The notes below the pieces were generated by a model. The model made no database searches. It was not told the DNA's origin and saw only the letters and a list, made by a program, of their open reading frames with translations. The translations under genes and the position numbers were made by a program. This document shows positions 18,106 to 26,571 of a stretch of DNA of 64,000 nt, piece by piece; positions within the stretch are counted from its first letter, which is position 1; each line of letters starts with the position of its first letter. Source of the stretch: Natrinema sp. CBA1119 (GTDB lineage: Archaea; Halobacteriota; Halobacteria; Halobacteriales; Natrialbaceae); assembly GCF_002572525.1 (NCBI RefSeq), contig NZ_PDBS01000001.1, positions 2,418,001-2,482,000 of the forward strand. Direction: 5' to 3'.

Positions 18106-18606
18106 ATGACGAGCAAAAAACGACGCCAGCGCGGATCGCGGACCCACAGCGGCGGTTCCCACAAGAATCGACGCGGTGCGGGCCATCGCGGTGGCCGCGG
18201 CCGTGCCGGGCGCAGCAAACACGAGTTCCACAACTACGAACCGAAGGGGAAACACGGCTTCAAGCGACCCCACGACATCCGCGAGACGGTCGCGGAGATC
18301 GACGTCCAGAAGTTAGACGAGGACGCGATCCTCTATGTCGCGGAGGACCTCGCCGAGGAGACCGACGACGGTTACGAACTCGACGCACGCGATATCGTCG
18401 AGGACGGCCACGAGGTCGACGTCGTCAAGGTCCTCGGATCGGGGCAGGTCCGCAACCAGCTGACGGTCACTGCGGACGCCTTCTCCGAGACGGCCGAGGA
18501 GAAGCTCGAGGCCGGCGGCGGTGAGGCTGTTCTCTCCGAGCGCGGCGAGGAGCGAGCGGCCGAGGCCGAGGACGAGGAAGCCGACGCTGAACAGGACGAG
18601 GAATAA
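18106..18606 (+). CDS. rpl15: Ribosomal protein uL15
   Basis: 166 residues. The Gly/Arg/His-rich N-terminus (MTSKKRRQRGSRTHSGGSHK, GAGHRGGRGRAGR) penetrates the 50S core. The C-terminal domain ends in an acidic tail. It lies 2 nt after the restored rpl30 stop, which supports the frameshift interpretation, and 2 nt before secY. Confidence 0.95.
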   Translation: MTSKKRRQRGSRTHSGGSHKNRRGAGHRGGRGRAGRSKHEFHNYEPKGKHGFKRPHDIRETVAEIDVQKLDEDAILYVAEDLAEETDDGYELDARDIVEDGHEVDVVKVLGSGQVRNQLTVTADAFSETAEEKLEAGGGEAVLSERGEERAAEAEDEEADAEQDEE

Positions 18607-18608
18607 CT

Positions 18609-20072
18609 ATGGGATGGAAGGAAGCCGCTGAACCGGTTCTGACGAGGATGCCAGCAGTACGCCGTCCGGAGGGGCACGTCCCCTTCAAACGGAAGCTGAT
18701 GTGGACGGTCGGCATCCTCATGTTGTACTTCTTCCTGACGAACATCTCGCTGCTCGGGTACCAGTCCGGCGGGGCGGGCGACCTCTTCGGACAGTTCCGT
18801 GCGATCCTCGCGGGAGCGCACGGATCGGTGCTCCAGGTCGGTATCGGACCGATCGTCACCGCGAGCATCGTCTTGCAGCTGCTCGGCGGTGCGAACCTGC
18901 TCGGGCTCGATACGGACGATCCCCGGGATCAGGTTCTCTATCAGGGCCTCCAGAAGGTACTGGTCGTCCTGATGGTCATCCTGACCGGGCTCCCGATGGT
19001 GTTCGCCGGCGGCTTCCTGCCAGCAGTGCCACAGCTCCAGCTCGGCGGGCTCACCCTCGATCAGACGCAGGTGCAGATGCTGATGTTCGCCCAAATCGTC
19101 GTTGGCGGTATCCTCATCCTCTACATGGACGAGGTCGTCAGCAAATGGGGCGTCGGCAGCGGGATCGGTCTGTTCATCATCGCCGGCGTGAGCCAGCGAC
19201 TGGTCACCGGGCTCATCAACCCGGTCCAGGGCGGGTTCTTCTTCGACTGGTACCGCATCTTGACCGGACAGGTCGAGATGGGGTCGCTCGTCTCGGGAAG
19301 CGGTCTGCAGACGCTGCTGCTCGGTGACGGGCATATTATCGCCCTGTTCACGACGGTGCTCATCTTCGGGATCGTCGTCTACGCGGAGTCGGTCCGCGTC
19401 GAGATCCCGCTGAGCCACGCCCGAGTCAAGGGCGCTCGCGGTCGCTTCCCCGTGAAGCTCATCTACGCGAGCGTCCTGCCGATGATCCTCGTTCGCGCAG
19501 TGCAGGCGAACATCCAGTTCATGGGCCAGATCCTCAATCAGCAGTGGGCGGGGATGCCCGCGTGGCTCGGGAGTTACTCGCAGGGCCAACCCGACGGCGG
19601 GTTCTTCTACTATGTGTCCCCGATCTACTCGCCGCAGGATTGGATGTGGTTCACGGCGAACGTCGGCCAGGAGTGGTGGCAGGTAATGATCCGAATCGGT
19701 ATCGACGTCACCTTCATGGTTGTCGGTGGGGCGATCTTCGCCATCTTCTGGGTCGAGACGACGGACATGGGTCCCGAATCGACGGCGAAGCAGATCCAGA
19801 ACTCCGGGATGCAGATCCCCGGCTTTCGACAGAACGTCGGTGTCATCGAGAAGGTCATGGAGCGCTACATTCCGCAGGTGACCGTCATCGGCGGTGCGCT
19901 GGTCGGCCTGCTGGCCGTCTGGGCCAACATGCTCGGCACCATCGGCGGTGTGAGCGGAACCGGACTGCTGCTGGCCGTCTCCATTACGTACAAGCTGTAC
20001 GAGGAGATCGCCGAGGAGCAGATGATGGAGATGCATCCGATGATGCGCGACATGTTCGGCGGCGGCGACTAA
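18609..20072 (+). CDS. secY: Preprotein translocase subunit SecY
   Basis: The 487-residue channel subunit of the archaeal Sec translocon has ten predicted membrane helices. The plug/N-terminal part reads PFKRKLMWTVGILMLYFFLT, and YAESVRVEIPLSHARVKGARGRFPVKLIYASVLPMI is the conserved cytosolic loop. An external-loop segment, GMPAWLGSYSQGQPDGGF, is also present. It is the last gene of the run. A T-rich CTCTTTCAGTTCTCC follows the stop and may mark termination. Confidence 0.97.
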   Translation: MGWKEAAEPVLTRMPAVRRPEGHVPFKRKLMWTVGILMLYFFLTNISLLGYQSGGAGDLFGQFRAILAGAHGSVLQVGIGPIVTASIVLQLLGGANLLGLDTDDPRDQVLYQGLQKVLVVLMVILTGLPMVFAGGFLPAVPQLQLGGLTLDQTQVQMLMFAQIVVGGILILYMDEVVSKWGVGSGIGLFIIAGVSQRLVTGLINPVQGGFFFDWYRILTGQVEMGSLVSGSGLQTLLLGDGHIIALFTTVLIFGIVVYAESVRVEIPLSHARVKGARGRFPVKLIYASVLPMILVRAVQANIQFMGQILNQQWAGMPAWLGSYSQGQPDGGFFYYVSPIYSPQDWMWFTANVGQEWWQVMIRIGIDVTFMVVGGAIFAIFWVETTDMGPESTAKQIQNSGMQIPGFRQNVGVIEKVMERYIPQVTVIGGALVGLLAVWANMLGTIGGVSGTGLLLAVSITYKLYEEIAEEQMMEMHPMMRDMFGGGD

Positions 20073-20169
20073 CGCCGACTCCGTTCTCTTTCAGTTCTCC
20101 GGACCCTGAGCAGTTGCGCAACTGCACCAGTCGGTATCGAACTGTGGGCTGCCGACCGGTGAGAGACCG

Positions 20170-20243
20170 ATAGTAGCCACTGAAAGTCCTGCAACCCAAT
20201 CGCACGATTTGATCAGTGTGTGAGTCGTTTCAGTGGCTACTAT
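20170..20243. mobile_element. MITE-like element, copy A
   Basis: A 74-bp segment bounded by perfect 16-bp terminal inverted repeats ATAGTAGCCACTGAAA / TTTCAGTGGCTACTAT. The right half (GATCAGTGTGTGAGTCG plus repeat) is nearly identical to copy B at 32983-33063, while the middle differs. It has no coding capacity and no clear target duplication. It lies between secY and the following gene, whose apparent upstream extension runs through it. Confidence 0.7.
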
Positions 20244-20270
20244 AACCCGCTGCACGACGCACCCCAACAC

Positions 20271-20786
20271 ATGGTCAACGCCTTCTGGCTCGATCGCGAC
20301 CTCGAGCGAGCCGCGACGTGGCTCGTCGATCGCCACGTCACGAGCAGCGTCTTCGAGTGTTCGATGGTGCTGACGACGGCGGTTCAGCGAAACGGCTACC
20401 CGGAATCCGACGCGCTGTACGTCACGCATCCCGACCACCCGCTGACTCGCTGGGCGGCGCGCTCCCTTGCCAACTGGCGCTCACTCCGGGCGTACACCGA
20501 CACGGCGCACGAGGAGTGGCGCTATCGCTGGGATCACGACTCGACGGATCGGCACGGCTGCTGGGCGACCGTTCGATCGCTCGACGACGATCGGGTTCGC
20601 GGCCTCGAGTGGCCCCGCGAGGGCCGCGAGGATTCGCCGCCGGTGACGGACGGGTGGACGGCCGAGGACTACGTCGACGCCTATCGCTACTACGACGCGA
20701 ACGAGAAGCGACACCTGTTCGAGTGGTCGAAAGCGCGGTCGATGCTGCCCTGGATCCCGGAGTACACGGTCGACGGGACGGGGTGA
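20271..20786 (+). CDS. Conserved hypothetical protein (phage-type HP/W family resemblance)
   Basis: 171 residues from the ATG at 20271; an earlier in-frame GTG lies in the MITE-like element and is rejected. The pattern FWLDRDLERAATWLVDRHV, then HPLTRWAARSLANWRSLRAYTDTAHEEWRYRW resembles a family frequent in phages and archaea, with conserved D/H near the start and an HP-x2-RW...N-W block. I cannot name its activity. It is strongly rich in Trp and Arg for a halophile. It may be a mobile-element passenger, since a MITE-like element precedes it and a palindrome follows. Confidence 0.65.
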   Translation: MVNAFWLDRDLERAATWLVDRHVTSSVFECSMVLTTAVQRNGYPESDALYVTHPDHPLTRWAARSLANWRSLRAYTDTAHEEWRYRWDHDSTDRHGCWATVRSLDDDRVRGLEWPREGREDSPPVTDGWTAEDYVDAYRYYDANEKRHLFEWSKARSMLPWIPEYTVDGTG

Positions 20787-20913
20787 CGTCCGCTCCGTTC
20801 TCGCGCCACGACGGGGACGCGCAGCCTGCAACGGCTGCGTGAGATGCGGTGCCGAGAGAGCGGTCGCTGTCGACGCGAGCGATCGGACCGTGTTCGACTG
20901 CCGGCGCTTCATA

Positions 20914-20988
20914 CGGACTACTGTAAGTCATTTCCGGCGCGACCGCAGGCCGGACGCGGTCGCGCCGATAAATCGTTACAGTAGACCG
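20914..20988. repeat. Stop-codon-abutting palindrome, copy C
   Basis: Outer arms CGGACTACTGTAA (20914-20926) and TTACAGTAGACCG (20976-20988) enclose a perfect 11-bp stem GGCGCGACCGC/GCGGTCGCGCC (20936-20946, 20956-20966) with a 9-nt loop. It ends 2 bases before the TCA (stop) of the minus-strand zinc-finger gene. A related copy lies at 55285-55366. Confidence 0.7.
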
Positions 20989-20990
20989 CA

Positions 20991-21152
20991 TCAGTCCGAG
21001 ACCGGCTGCATCTCGGCTTGGTCGTGGAGGGTGGCGAGATAGCGGGCGACTTCGTCGTGGGTGTGGGCCCCGACGAGGTGGTCCTCGAGCGTCCGATCGA
21101 GTTCCAGTACGTCGTGGCAGATCGGACACTCGATCGGCGGTTTGAATGCCAT
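20991..21152 (-). CDS. Small C2H2-type zinc-finger protein
   Basis: 53 residues from the ATG at 21152: IECPICHDVL, a helix, then DHLVGAHTH, giving a Cys2-His2-like arrangement (C-x2-C...H-x4-H). A start 16 codons upstream (21200) is also possible. Such tiny zinc-finger proteins are common in haloarchaea and may act as regulators or protein adaptors. The stop codon directly abuts palindrome copy C. Confidence 0.7.
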   Translation of the reverse strand: MAFKPPIECPICHDVLELDRTLEDHLVGAHTHDEVARYLATLHDQAEMQPVSD

Positions 21153-21356
21153 CTGTTCTTCACCATCCGTCTGTTCGAGGGAAAGCGCTACAGCATGCAT
21201 GTGCCCGCCCGCGATGCGTCTCGAGCGCTCCATCATCGACATCCAAGCCGTCGGCGTCCGATCTACCTGTCGAGCGACGGCCGCCGTTTCGACCGACCCG
21301 TCGGGTAGCGTGCGCAGCGAAAAGGTGTTTCCTCGACGCGGTCGGAGCCCCACTCG

Positions 21357-22031
21357 ATGGGCGACCGATCCGTGACCGACTGGGAGTTCGACGCGGAGTT
21401 CGAGACGGCCCTCGAGACGGTGCCCGACGACCAGTTCGATCGGGACCGGTTCGTCCCCGGCGTCGGACCGCTGTCGGCGGACGTGATGCTCGTCGGCGAG
21501 GCGCCGGGCGAGCGAGAAGTCGAACAGGGTGAACCCTTCGTCGGGCAGGCCGGCCAGCAGCTCGATCGAGCGCTCGATGCGATCGGCTACGACCGTCGCG
21601 ACCTCTATATCACCAACCTCGTCAAGGTGCGACCGCCGGAGAACCGCGACCCTTACGTCGCGGAGATCGAGGCCTGGTGGCCGGTGCTCGAGGCGGAGAT
21701 CGAGCGCGTCGATCCCAGCGTGCTCGTTCCGCTGGGGAGTTTCGCGACGGACGAACTCCTCGAGACGGACGAGACGATCACCGACCTGCACGGGCGCGAG
21801 TTCGAGCGCGAGCTGCGTGGCACCTCGGATTCCTCGAGCGGTGCGAGGCGCGACCGAAGTGAGCGCCTCGATGAAACGAGCGGGGAGGAACGACCCGCGA
21901 GCGGACGCGATCCGCGAGAGCGCGAGGTCCGCCGCGTCGTGCCGGCGTTCCATCCCGCGGCGGCGCTGTACGACCGGAGCAAGGTCGACGCCGTGGAGTC
22001 GGATCTGCGGACCGCCCTCGAGTTGGCGTGA
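21357..22031 (+). CDS. Uracil-DNA glycosylase family 4-like protein lacking Fe-S cysteines
   Basis: 224 residues of the uracil-DNA glycosylase superfamily, which removes uracil from DNA to start base-excision repair. Motif 1 is GEAPGE (48-53), FVGQAG is at 61-66, TNLVKVRPPENRDP at 86-99 and the histidine motif FHPAAAL at 198-204. Family 4 enzymes carry a 4Fe-4S cluster; in them the third motif reads KCRPP and a second Cys lies about 15 residues on. Here those positions are V91 and W107/W108, and the protein has no cysteine at all. Residues 155-187 are a low-complexity insert over a DNA palindrome. Confidence 0.85.
   Translation: MGDRSVTDWEFDAEFETALETVPDDQFDRDRFVPGVGPLSADVMLVGEAPGEREVEQGEPFVGQAGQQLDRALDAIGYDRRDLYITNLVKVRPPENRDPYVAEIEAWWPVLEAEIERVDPSVLVPLGSFATDELLETDETITDLHGREFERELRGTSDSSSGARRDRSERLDETSGEERPASGRDPREREVRRVVPAFHPAAALYDRSKVDAVESDLRTALELA
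21844..21870. repeat. Palindrome inside the glycosylase gene
   Basis: CGAGGCGC (21844-21851) and GCGCCTCG (21863-21870) form a perfect 8-bp stem around GACCGAAGTGA. It falls in a non-conserved insert of the encoded protein, as with the palindromes in rps4e. Confidence 0.6.
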
Positions 22032-22100
22032 CGGAGACCGGGACCGTCCGGGTCGTGCAGGCCGAGACGGCTTCCGGGGCGGGACGGTACTGCCGACCGA

Positions 22101-22394
22101 ATGAGTCCCACCGTTACCGACGACGACGTCGGCAAGCCCGTCGAGAGTGCAGACGGCGAGACACTCGGTACCGTCGTGAGCGTCGACCCAGAGGGTGCGC
22201 ACCTCGATCCGGAACCGGATATGACCGACTCGATCACGGCCGTGCTCGACTGGGAGCCCGCGTCCGGTGACATCGTCCCGCTCGAGGACGACGCGATCGA
22301 CGAGATCACCGAGGATGCGGTCCGGCTCAGGGCCGCGTTTTCGGCGGAAAGCGTCGCACCGGACGATGAGCCCGAACCCGAACTCGAGGGGTGA
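22101..22394 (+). CDS. Small PRC-barrel-like protein
   Basis: 97 residues, very acidic. The first half, VTDDDVGKPVESADGETLGTVVSVDPEGAHLDP, has the beta-strand pattern of PRC-barrel domains (GKPV...G..LG.V..V). The C-terminal half is acidic and may carry a helix. Haloarchaea encode many stand-alone PRC-barrel proteins of unknown role, some linked to RNA or division proteins. It starts 69 nt after the glycosylase gene and may share its transcript. Confidence 0.7.
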   Translation: MSPTVTDDDVGKPVESADGETLGTVVSVDPEGAHLDPEPDMTDSITAVLDWEPASGDIVPLEDDAIDEITEDAVRLRAAFSAESVAPDDEPEPELEG

Positions 22395-22715
22395 CGACTG
22401 GGCGAATCGGGACGGAGACACCGACGGGTGACTCCTCGCCGTCACCCGGGAAACAGCCGTCCGATCACCGAACGGGATTCTCGGGCGGCGTCGCGCGGGT
22501 TATTTCATCCCTTCTGGAGGGGAGTCCGTCTCGACTGCGGGTAGGAGGTTGATAACAATGCCGTCCGTCGGCGACGGTCAACGCAGTGATCAGGAACGTG
22601 CTCGCCGTTCGTCACCGGTCGGATCGTGCGACGGCAGATCCCCGGTTCGCGCTCGTGGAGTCGACGACGTCGCGCTGTCGTCGCCTTCCGACTGACCCGG
22701 TGTTCGCGTTGACTA
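22395..22715. other. Intergenic region, 321 bp
   Basis: No gene seen. It includes an AT-richer patch around 22500-22515 (GGTTATTTCATC) and a GTTGATAACAATG at about 22549. The last 90 bp before the flippase are plain GC-rich sequence without a clear TATA box. Confidence 0.4.
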
Positions 22716-24182
22716 ATGTCAGTTACTGAGCGGATCGTCGACGGCTTCAAGGCGACGCTGGGGGCTCGTCTCGTCACCAACCTCGCGAACGGGGTGTTGA
22801 TGCTACTGCTCGCGCGGGAACTACTCACACCCGACGAGTACGGGTTGCTGTTCTTCGTGATCGCGGTCATCGGCGTCGCAGGGATGTTTACCGACCTCGG
22901 AATCGCTCGCTCGGCCGCCCGATACATCTCCGAGTCCAAGGAGACCGATTCCGGCAAAATCCCGTACCTCCTCCGGACATCGCTCGGATTTCGACTGGTG
23001 TTGATCGGCATCGTTTCGACTACGCTGGTCGTCGGTCACGAGCAGCTTGCCGCCCTGCTCGAGACGCCGGAGGCGGCGACGCTATTGCTGGTCGGCGGCG
23101 TCTATCTCGTCTTCCAGTCGCTGAACTCCTACACCCAGACGGTCTTTCAGGGCTTCAATCAGGTCGAACTCAGCGCCGTTGTCAACGTCGTCAACAACGT
23201 CACGCGGGTCGGCTTCGTCGTCGCCTTTACCGTCCTCGGACTCGGCGTCGTCGGCGCGATGATGGGGTATCTGGTCGGCGCAGTGCTCGCGACAGGCGTC
23301 GGGCTCGTCCTCCTCTACCGACGGTTCTACGTGACCTACGACGACGACGGTGGTGAGAAGACGCTGCGCAATCGAATGCTGCGATACAGTATTCCGTTGA
23401 CCGCCTCGACCAGCGCGAGCATTCTCGACAATCGGATCGATACGGTTCTCGTCGGATTCTTCCTCAATCCGGTGGCCGTGAGCTATTACGTTCTCAGCAA
23501 GCAAATCTCGGAGTTCGTGCTCGTTCCCGCCGGCTCGCTGGGCTTCTCCGTCTCGCCGACCTACGGCGAACAGAAGGCCAACGACGCGCTCGAGGAGGCG
23601 GCGCGGATCTACGAGTCGACGCTGCAGTACGTCCTCCTCCTCTACATCCCGGCGGCCGTCGGGCTGATCCTCGTCGCCGATCCGGCCATTCGGCTCGTGT
23701 TCGGCGCGGACTACGCCGGTGCCGTCCCCGTCCTTCAGCTGATGGCGATCTACGTCATCTTCCAGGCGATCACCAACGTGACCACGAACGGGCTGGATTA
23801 CCTCGGCCGGGCGTCCGACCGCGCGATCGCGAAGGGGGTCACCTCCGCCGCCAACGCCGTTCTCAACGTGCTCTTGATCCCGCGATTCGGCGTCCCAGGG
23901 GCGGCGTTCGCCACCGTCATCACCTACGGCATCTACACGGCCGTCAACGTCTTCGTGATGTACCGCGAGATCGCGTTCGATTACGGCGGCGTCGGCCGAT
24001 CGATCGCGCTCATCTCCCTCATTTCCGCGGGGATGGGCGTCGCCGTCCTCATTCTCGTCCCCTACGTCTCGAACCTGATCGCCCTCACCGGCGTGATCGC
24101 ACTCGGCGTCGGCATCTGGGGATGCTTGATCACGTTCAGCGGGCTGGTCGATCCTCAAGAGACGCTCGCACTGTTGACCTAG
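22716..24182 (+). CDS. Polysaccharide/oligosaccharide flippase (Wzx/MVF-type)
   Basis: 488 residues with 12-14 predicted membrane helices, typical of the MATE/MVF-type flippases that move lipid-linked glycans across the membrane. The N-terminus FKATLGARLVTNLANGVLML...LARELLTPDEYGLLFFVIAVIGVAG and the D-G-ARSAARYI loop are characteristic. The mid-protein segment RYSIPLTASTSASILDNRIDTVLVG and the C-terminal LNVLLIPRFGVPGAAFATVITYG are also family-typical. In haloarchaea such proteins serve S-layer glycosylation or exopolysaccharide export. No glycosyltransferase is adjacent, only the kinase fusion downstream. Confidence 0.85.
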   Translation: MSVTERIVDGFKATLGARLVTNLANGVLMLLLARELLTPDEYGLLFFVIAVIGVAGMFTDLGIARSAARYISESKETDSGKIPYLLRTSLGFRLVLIGIVSTTLVVGHEQLAALLETPEAATLLLVGGVYLVFQSLNSYTQTVFQGFNQVELSAVVNVVNNVTRVGFVVAFTVLGLGVVGAMMGYLVGAVLATGVGLVLLYRRFYVTYDDDGGEKTLRNRMLRYSIPLTASTSASILDNRIDTVLVGFFLNPVAVSYYVLSKQISEFVLVPAGSLGFSVSPTYGEQKANDALEEAARIYESTLQYVLLLYIPAAVGLILVADPAIRLVFGADYAGAVPVLQLMAIYVIFQAITNVTTNGLDYLGRASDRAIAKGVTSAANAVLNVLLIPRFGVPGAAFATVITYGIYTAVNVFVMYREIAFDYGGVGRSIALISLISAGMGVAVLILVPYVSNLIALTGVIALGVGIWGCLITFSGLVDPQETLALLT

Positions 24183-24546
24183 TCTCGCCGGCGGTCGCTA
24201 GTCTTGGCGCTTTCCGTACCCGTTCTCGATCCCTCCTCTATTTCGTTCCCCTGCTCCCGATTCTCTACGCACGATTTTTGCTCGAGACTCCGTTTCGGTC
24301 GTCGCGTTCCCTCGAGTGGCGACCGACTGCGTTCGGGTGACCGCCTGCCCGTGCTGTCTCCGTTCCGCTCACGCTCGACTCGCGGCATTCCGGTTCGAAT
24401 CGCGGCATTCCGGTCCGTTCGTGCGCTCACGAGAGTGGCCGCTCCCCCATCGGCTCGCTCGTCTCCAGTGGTAACAATACCCTTCTGGAGCGCTATATAC
24501 CAGTAATACGTTCATATCAAAATAGGATACAGTCGGCATCGAGAAT
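24183..24546. other. Intergenic region with 15-bp direct repeat and TATA elements
   Basis: 364 bp without a gene. TCGCGGCATTCCGGT occurs twice, at 24380-24394 and 24400-24414, spaced exactly 20 bp, a possible tandem binding site. The final 70 bp turn AT-rich (GCTATATACCAG near 24490, ATATCAAAATAGG near 24516) ahead of the GTG at 24547. Confidence 0.5.
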
Positions 24547-26457
24547 GTGAACACACGACTCCCCGATTCCGATACCAACGGGGCAGCCCTCCGGTCGTTC
24601 GTCGATCAGTTCGAGCGGGGTGAGCGACACGCGGCGGTCCAAACCCTGCTCGAGACCGCCGACGAGCCGCGTTCGATACTCACGTCGCTCTTCGGCGTCG
24701 GATACGACGGCTGGTACGCTCTCGTCGCCGACGACATCTCCGGCTCCTGCCTCGATCTCACCCCCGGCTGGGGACGAACGACGCCGCTTTTGAGTCGACT
24801 CGCGGACACGGTCTACACGTACCAGCCGACCGATACTGGCAGTCGGCTCCTCGAGGCTCGACCGGCACTGGAGGGAGCCGACGTGGTGTCGATCGCGAGC
24901 GACGACCTCGCCTCGGCGGTCCGCGGTCGTTCGTTCGAGACGATCGTCACGACGGGACCGCGGGCACCTGACGGCGACTTCTTTGATCACGTCGACGGGC
25001 TCGCCCCGTCGCTCGAGGACGGTGGCACCCTTATCACCGAGATAAACGGCTGGCCCAGAACGACCGGAATGACGGATCGGGTCGGCCTCGAGCGCGGGTC
25101 GGCGATGGCCGGCGATCGATCCCCGGCGACCGTCTGGCGATCGATCCCTTCGCGGCTCGTCGCCGCCCTCGAAGACAGGGGGTTCGACGAGGTCGAACTG
25201 TTCGGGCTGCTCCCCGGTGGGAGGCGATACCGGTGGGCGGTGCCGGTCGCCGGCCCCGACGCCCTCGAGTGGGTGTTGGACACGATCGAGGCAGACACGA
25301 CGGCCGCTCGGCTGCTCCGAGGCGGTGCGACCCTCGCCAACAGGATGGGTGTCGTCAAACAATCGTATCCCAGTTACGTCGCCGTCTGTCGAACGCGGTC
25401 GGCGGCGTCGGAAACGGACGCCGAATCGGGGACGGGGACCGAGCGGACACGAGTGCTCCGACGCGGCGCGAACCGGTCGATCGTCTTCGAACTCGTCGAC
25501 GGCGGCCTCGAGTCCGTCCGGAAAGTACCGAACGCTCCCTCCCACGGCCGCTACAACGAACGCGCGGCGTCGACCCTCTCTGCGCTCGCGGCTGCGGACA
25601 GCCCGCTAACGGGGACGCTCCCCGACGTGGCGCTCGAGGAGTCCCCGCTCGGTCCAGTGCTGTCGGAATCGCCGGCAGCGGGCATGCCGCTCATGGACGT
25701 TGTCGCCCGACTGGAGACGCCGCCCGATCCGGACGCCTTCGCTCGAGTCCTCGAGACGGGACTCGACTGGGTCGGGAGGCTACAGCGAACGCACATGGGG
25801 CCTCGAGTAACGGTGTCACCGGAGACGATCCATCGCGAGTTGACCCCGGACGAACTCGACGTGACACCGCCGGCGGTGTCCGAGCCAGTCGAGTATCCGA
25901 GGGTCCCCGCGCACGGGGACTATCACCCGGGGAACGTCCTCGTCGCCGACGACGGCACGATCGAGCGCGTCATCGACTGGGAGTACAGCGCGCTCGATCG
26001 CAACCCCGTCGCCGATCCCGGCTTCTTCACCCTGAAACTCGCCGAGTTCGCGTTCGGCGGCTTCGAGGCGGGCGTCCGAGCCACGCTGCTCGAGGACACG
26101 CCCCACGCTGACTGCGTGTACGAGCAGTTGGTCGCGTACTGCGACGCCATCGGCGTTCGCCCGCGAACGTTCGGGGCCTACCTCGGACACGCGCTCGTGA
26201 CCCAGACCGACGTTCACTTCCAGTCTGCCAGTCCGTGGCGCTTCCACGCGAATCCGCGGGAGAAGTGCGATCGATTGGGGTTCCTCTACAAGAACCTCGC
26301 GGAAATTCGGTGCCGACTCGAGCGCCAGCGAACGGAGTATTCCGCAGGTTCGCAGCCAGTGGTCGACTCCGGTTCCGACGCCGACGCAGTTGAGTCAGGT
26401 CATCGCGAGTCAGTTCGTGCTGCGGACGCCTCCGTCGAGCAGTCACGTCACCGGTGA
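24547..26457 (+). CDS. Fusion of methyltransferase-like domain and aminoglycoside-phosphotransferase-type kinase
   Basis: 636 residues starting with GTG. The N-terminal half resembles a class I SAM methyltransferase: GSCLDLTPGWGRTTPLLSRL (67-86) is in the place of motif I, and SIVFELVDG begins the next domain at about 311. The C-terminal half is an APH/choline-kinase fold with Brenner motif HGDYHPGN (456-463; D458, N463) and metal-binding DWEYS (D477). Motif I is degenerate (T-P-G-W-G), so SAM use is uncertain. Pairing with the flippase suggests small-molecule or glycan phosphorylation linked to envelope assembly; this is inference. The last 30 residues are low complexity. Confidence 0.75.
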   Translation: MNTRLPDSDTNGAALRSFVDQFERGERHAAVQTLLETADEPRSILTSLFGVGYDGWYALVADDISGSCLDLTPGWGRTTPLLSRLADTVYTYQPTDTGSRLLEARPALEGADVVSIASDDLASAVRGRSFETIVTTGPRAPDGDFFDHVDGLAPSLEDGGTLITEINGWPRTTGMTDRVGLERGSAMAGDRSPATVWRSIPSRLVAALEDRGFDEVELFGLLPGGRRYRWAVPVAGPDALEWVLDTIEADTTAARLLRGGATLANRMGVVKQSYPSYVAVCRTRSAASETDAESGTGTERTRVLRRGANRSIVFELVDGGLESVRKVPNAPSHGRYNERAASTLSALAAADSPLTGTLPDVALEESPLGPVLSESPAAGMPLMDVVARLETPPDPDAFARVLETGLDWVGRLQRTHMGPRVTVSPETIHRELTPDELDVTPPAVSEPVEYPRVPAHGDYHPGNVLVADDGTIERVIDWEYSALDRNPVADPGFFTLKLAEFAFGGFEAGVRATLLEDTPHADCVYEQLVAYCDAIGVRPRTFGAYLGHALVTQTDVHFQSASPWRFHANPREKCDRLGFLYKNLAEIRCRLERQRTEYSAGSQPVVDSGSDADAVESGHRESVRAADASVEQSRHR

Positions 26458-26571
26458 GCGTCGAGCGACTGGGCCGTTCGACCGGCGGATTGGATCCGAT
26501 GTCACTGCTATCGGCTGTGACGGAGAGAGAAGGCGTGATTCGGTTTCAGGCGCCGTCCGTGCGCGGTGGCG

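Noticed and set aside
18372-20036. 554-codon minus-strand frame opposite secY
   Set aside because: Antisense to secY, repetitive His/Arg/Asp composition and no domain.
20991-22445. 484-codon minus-strand frame from 22445 to 20991
   Set aside because: Only its C-terminal end (zinc finger) looks coding; the rest is antisense to the glycosylase and PRC-barrel genes.
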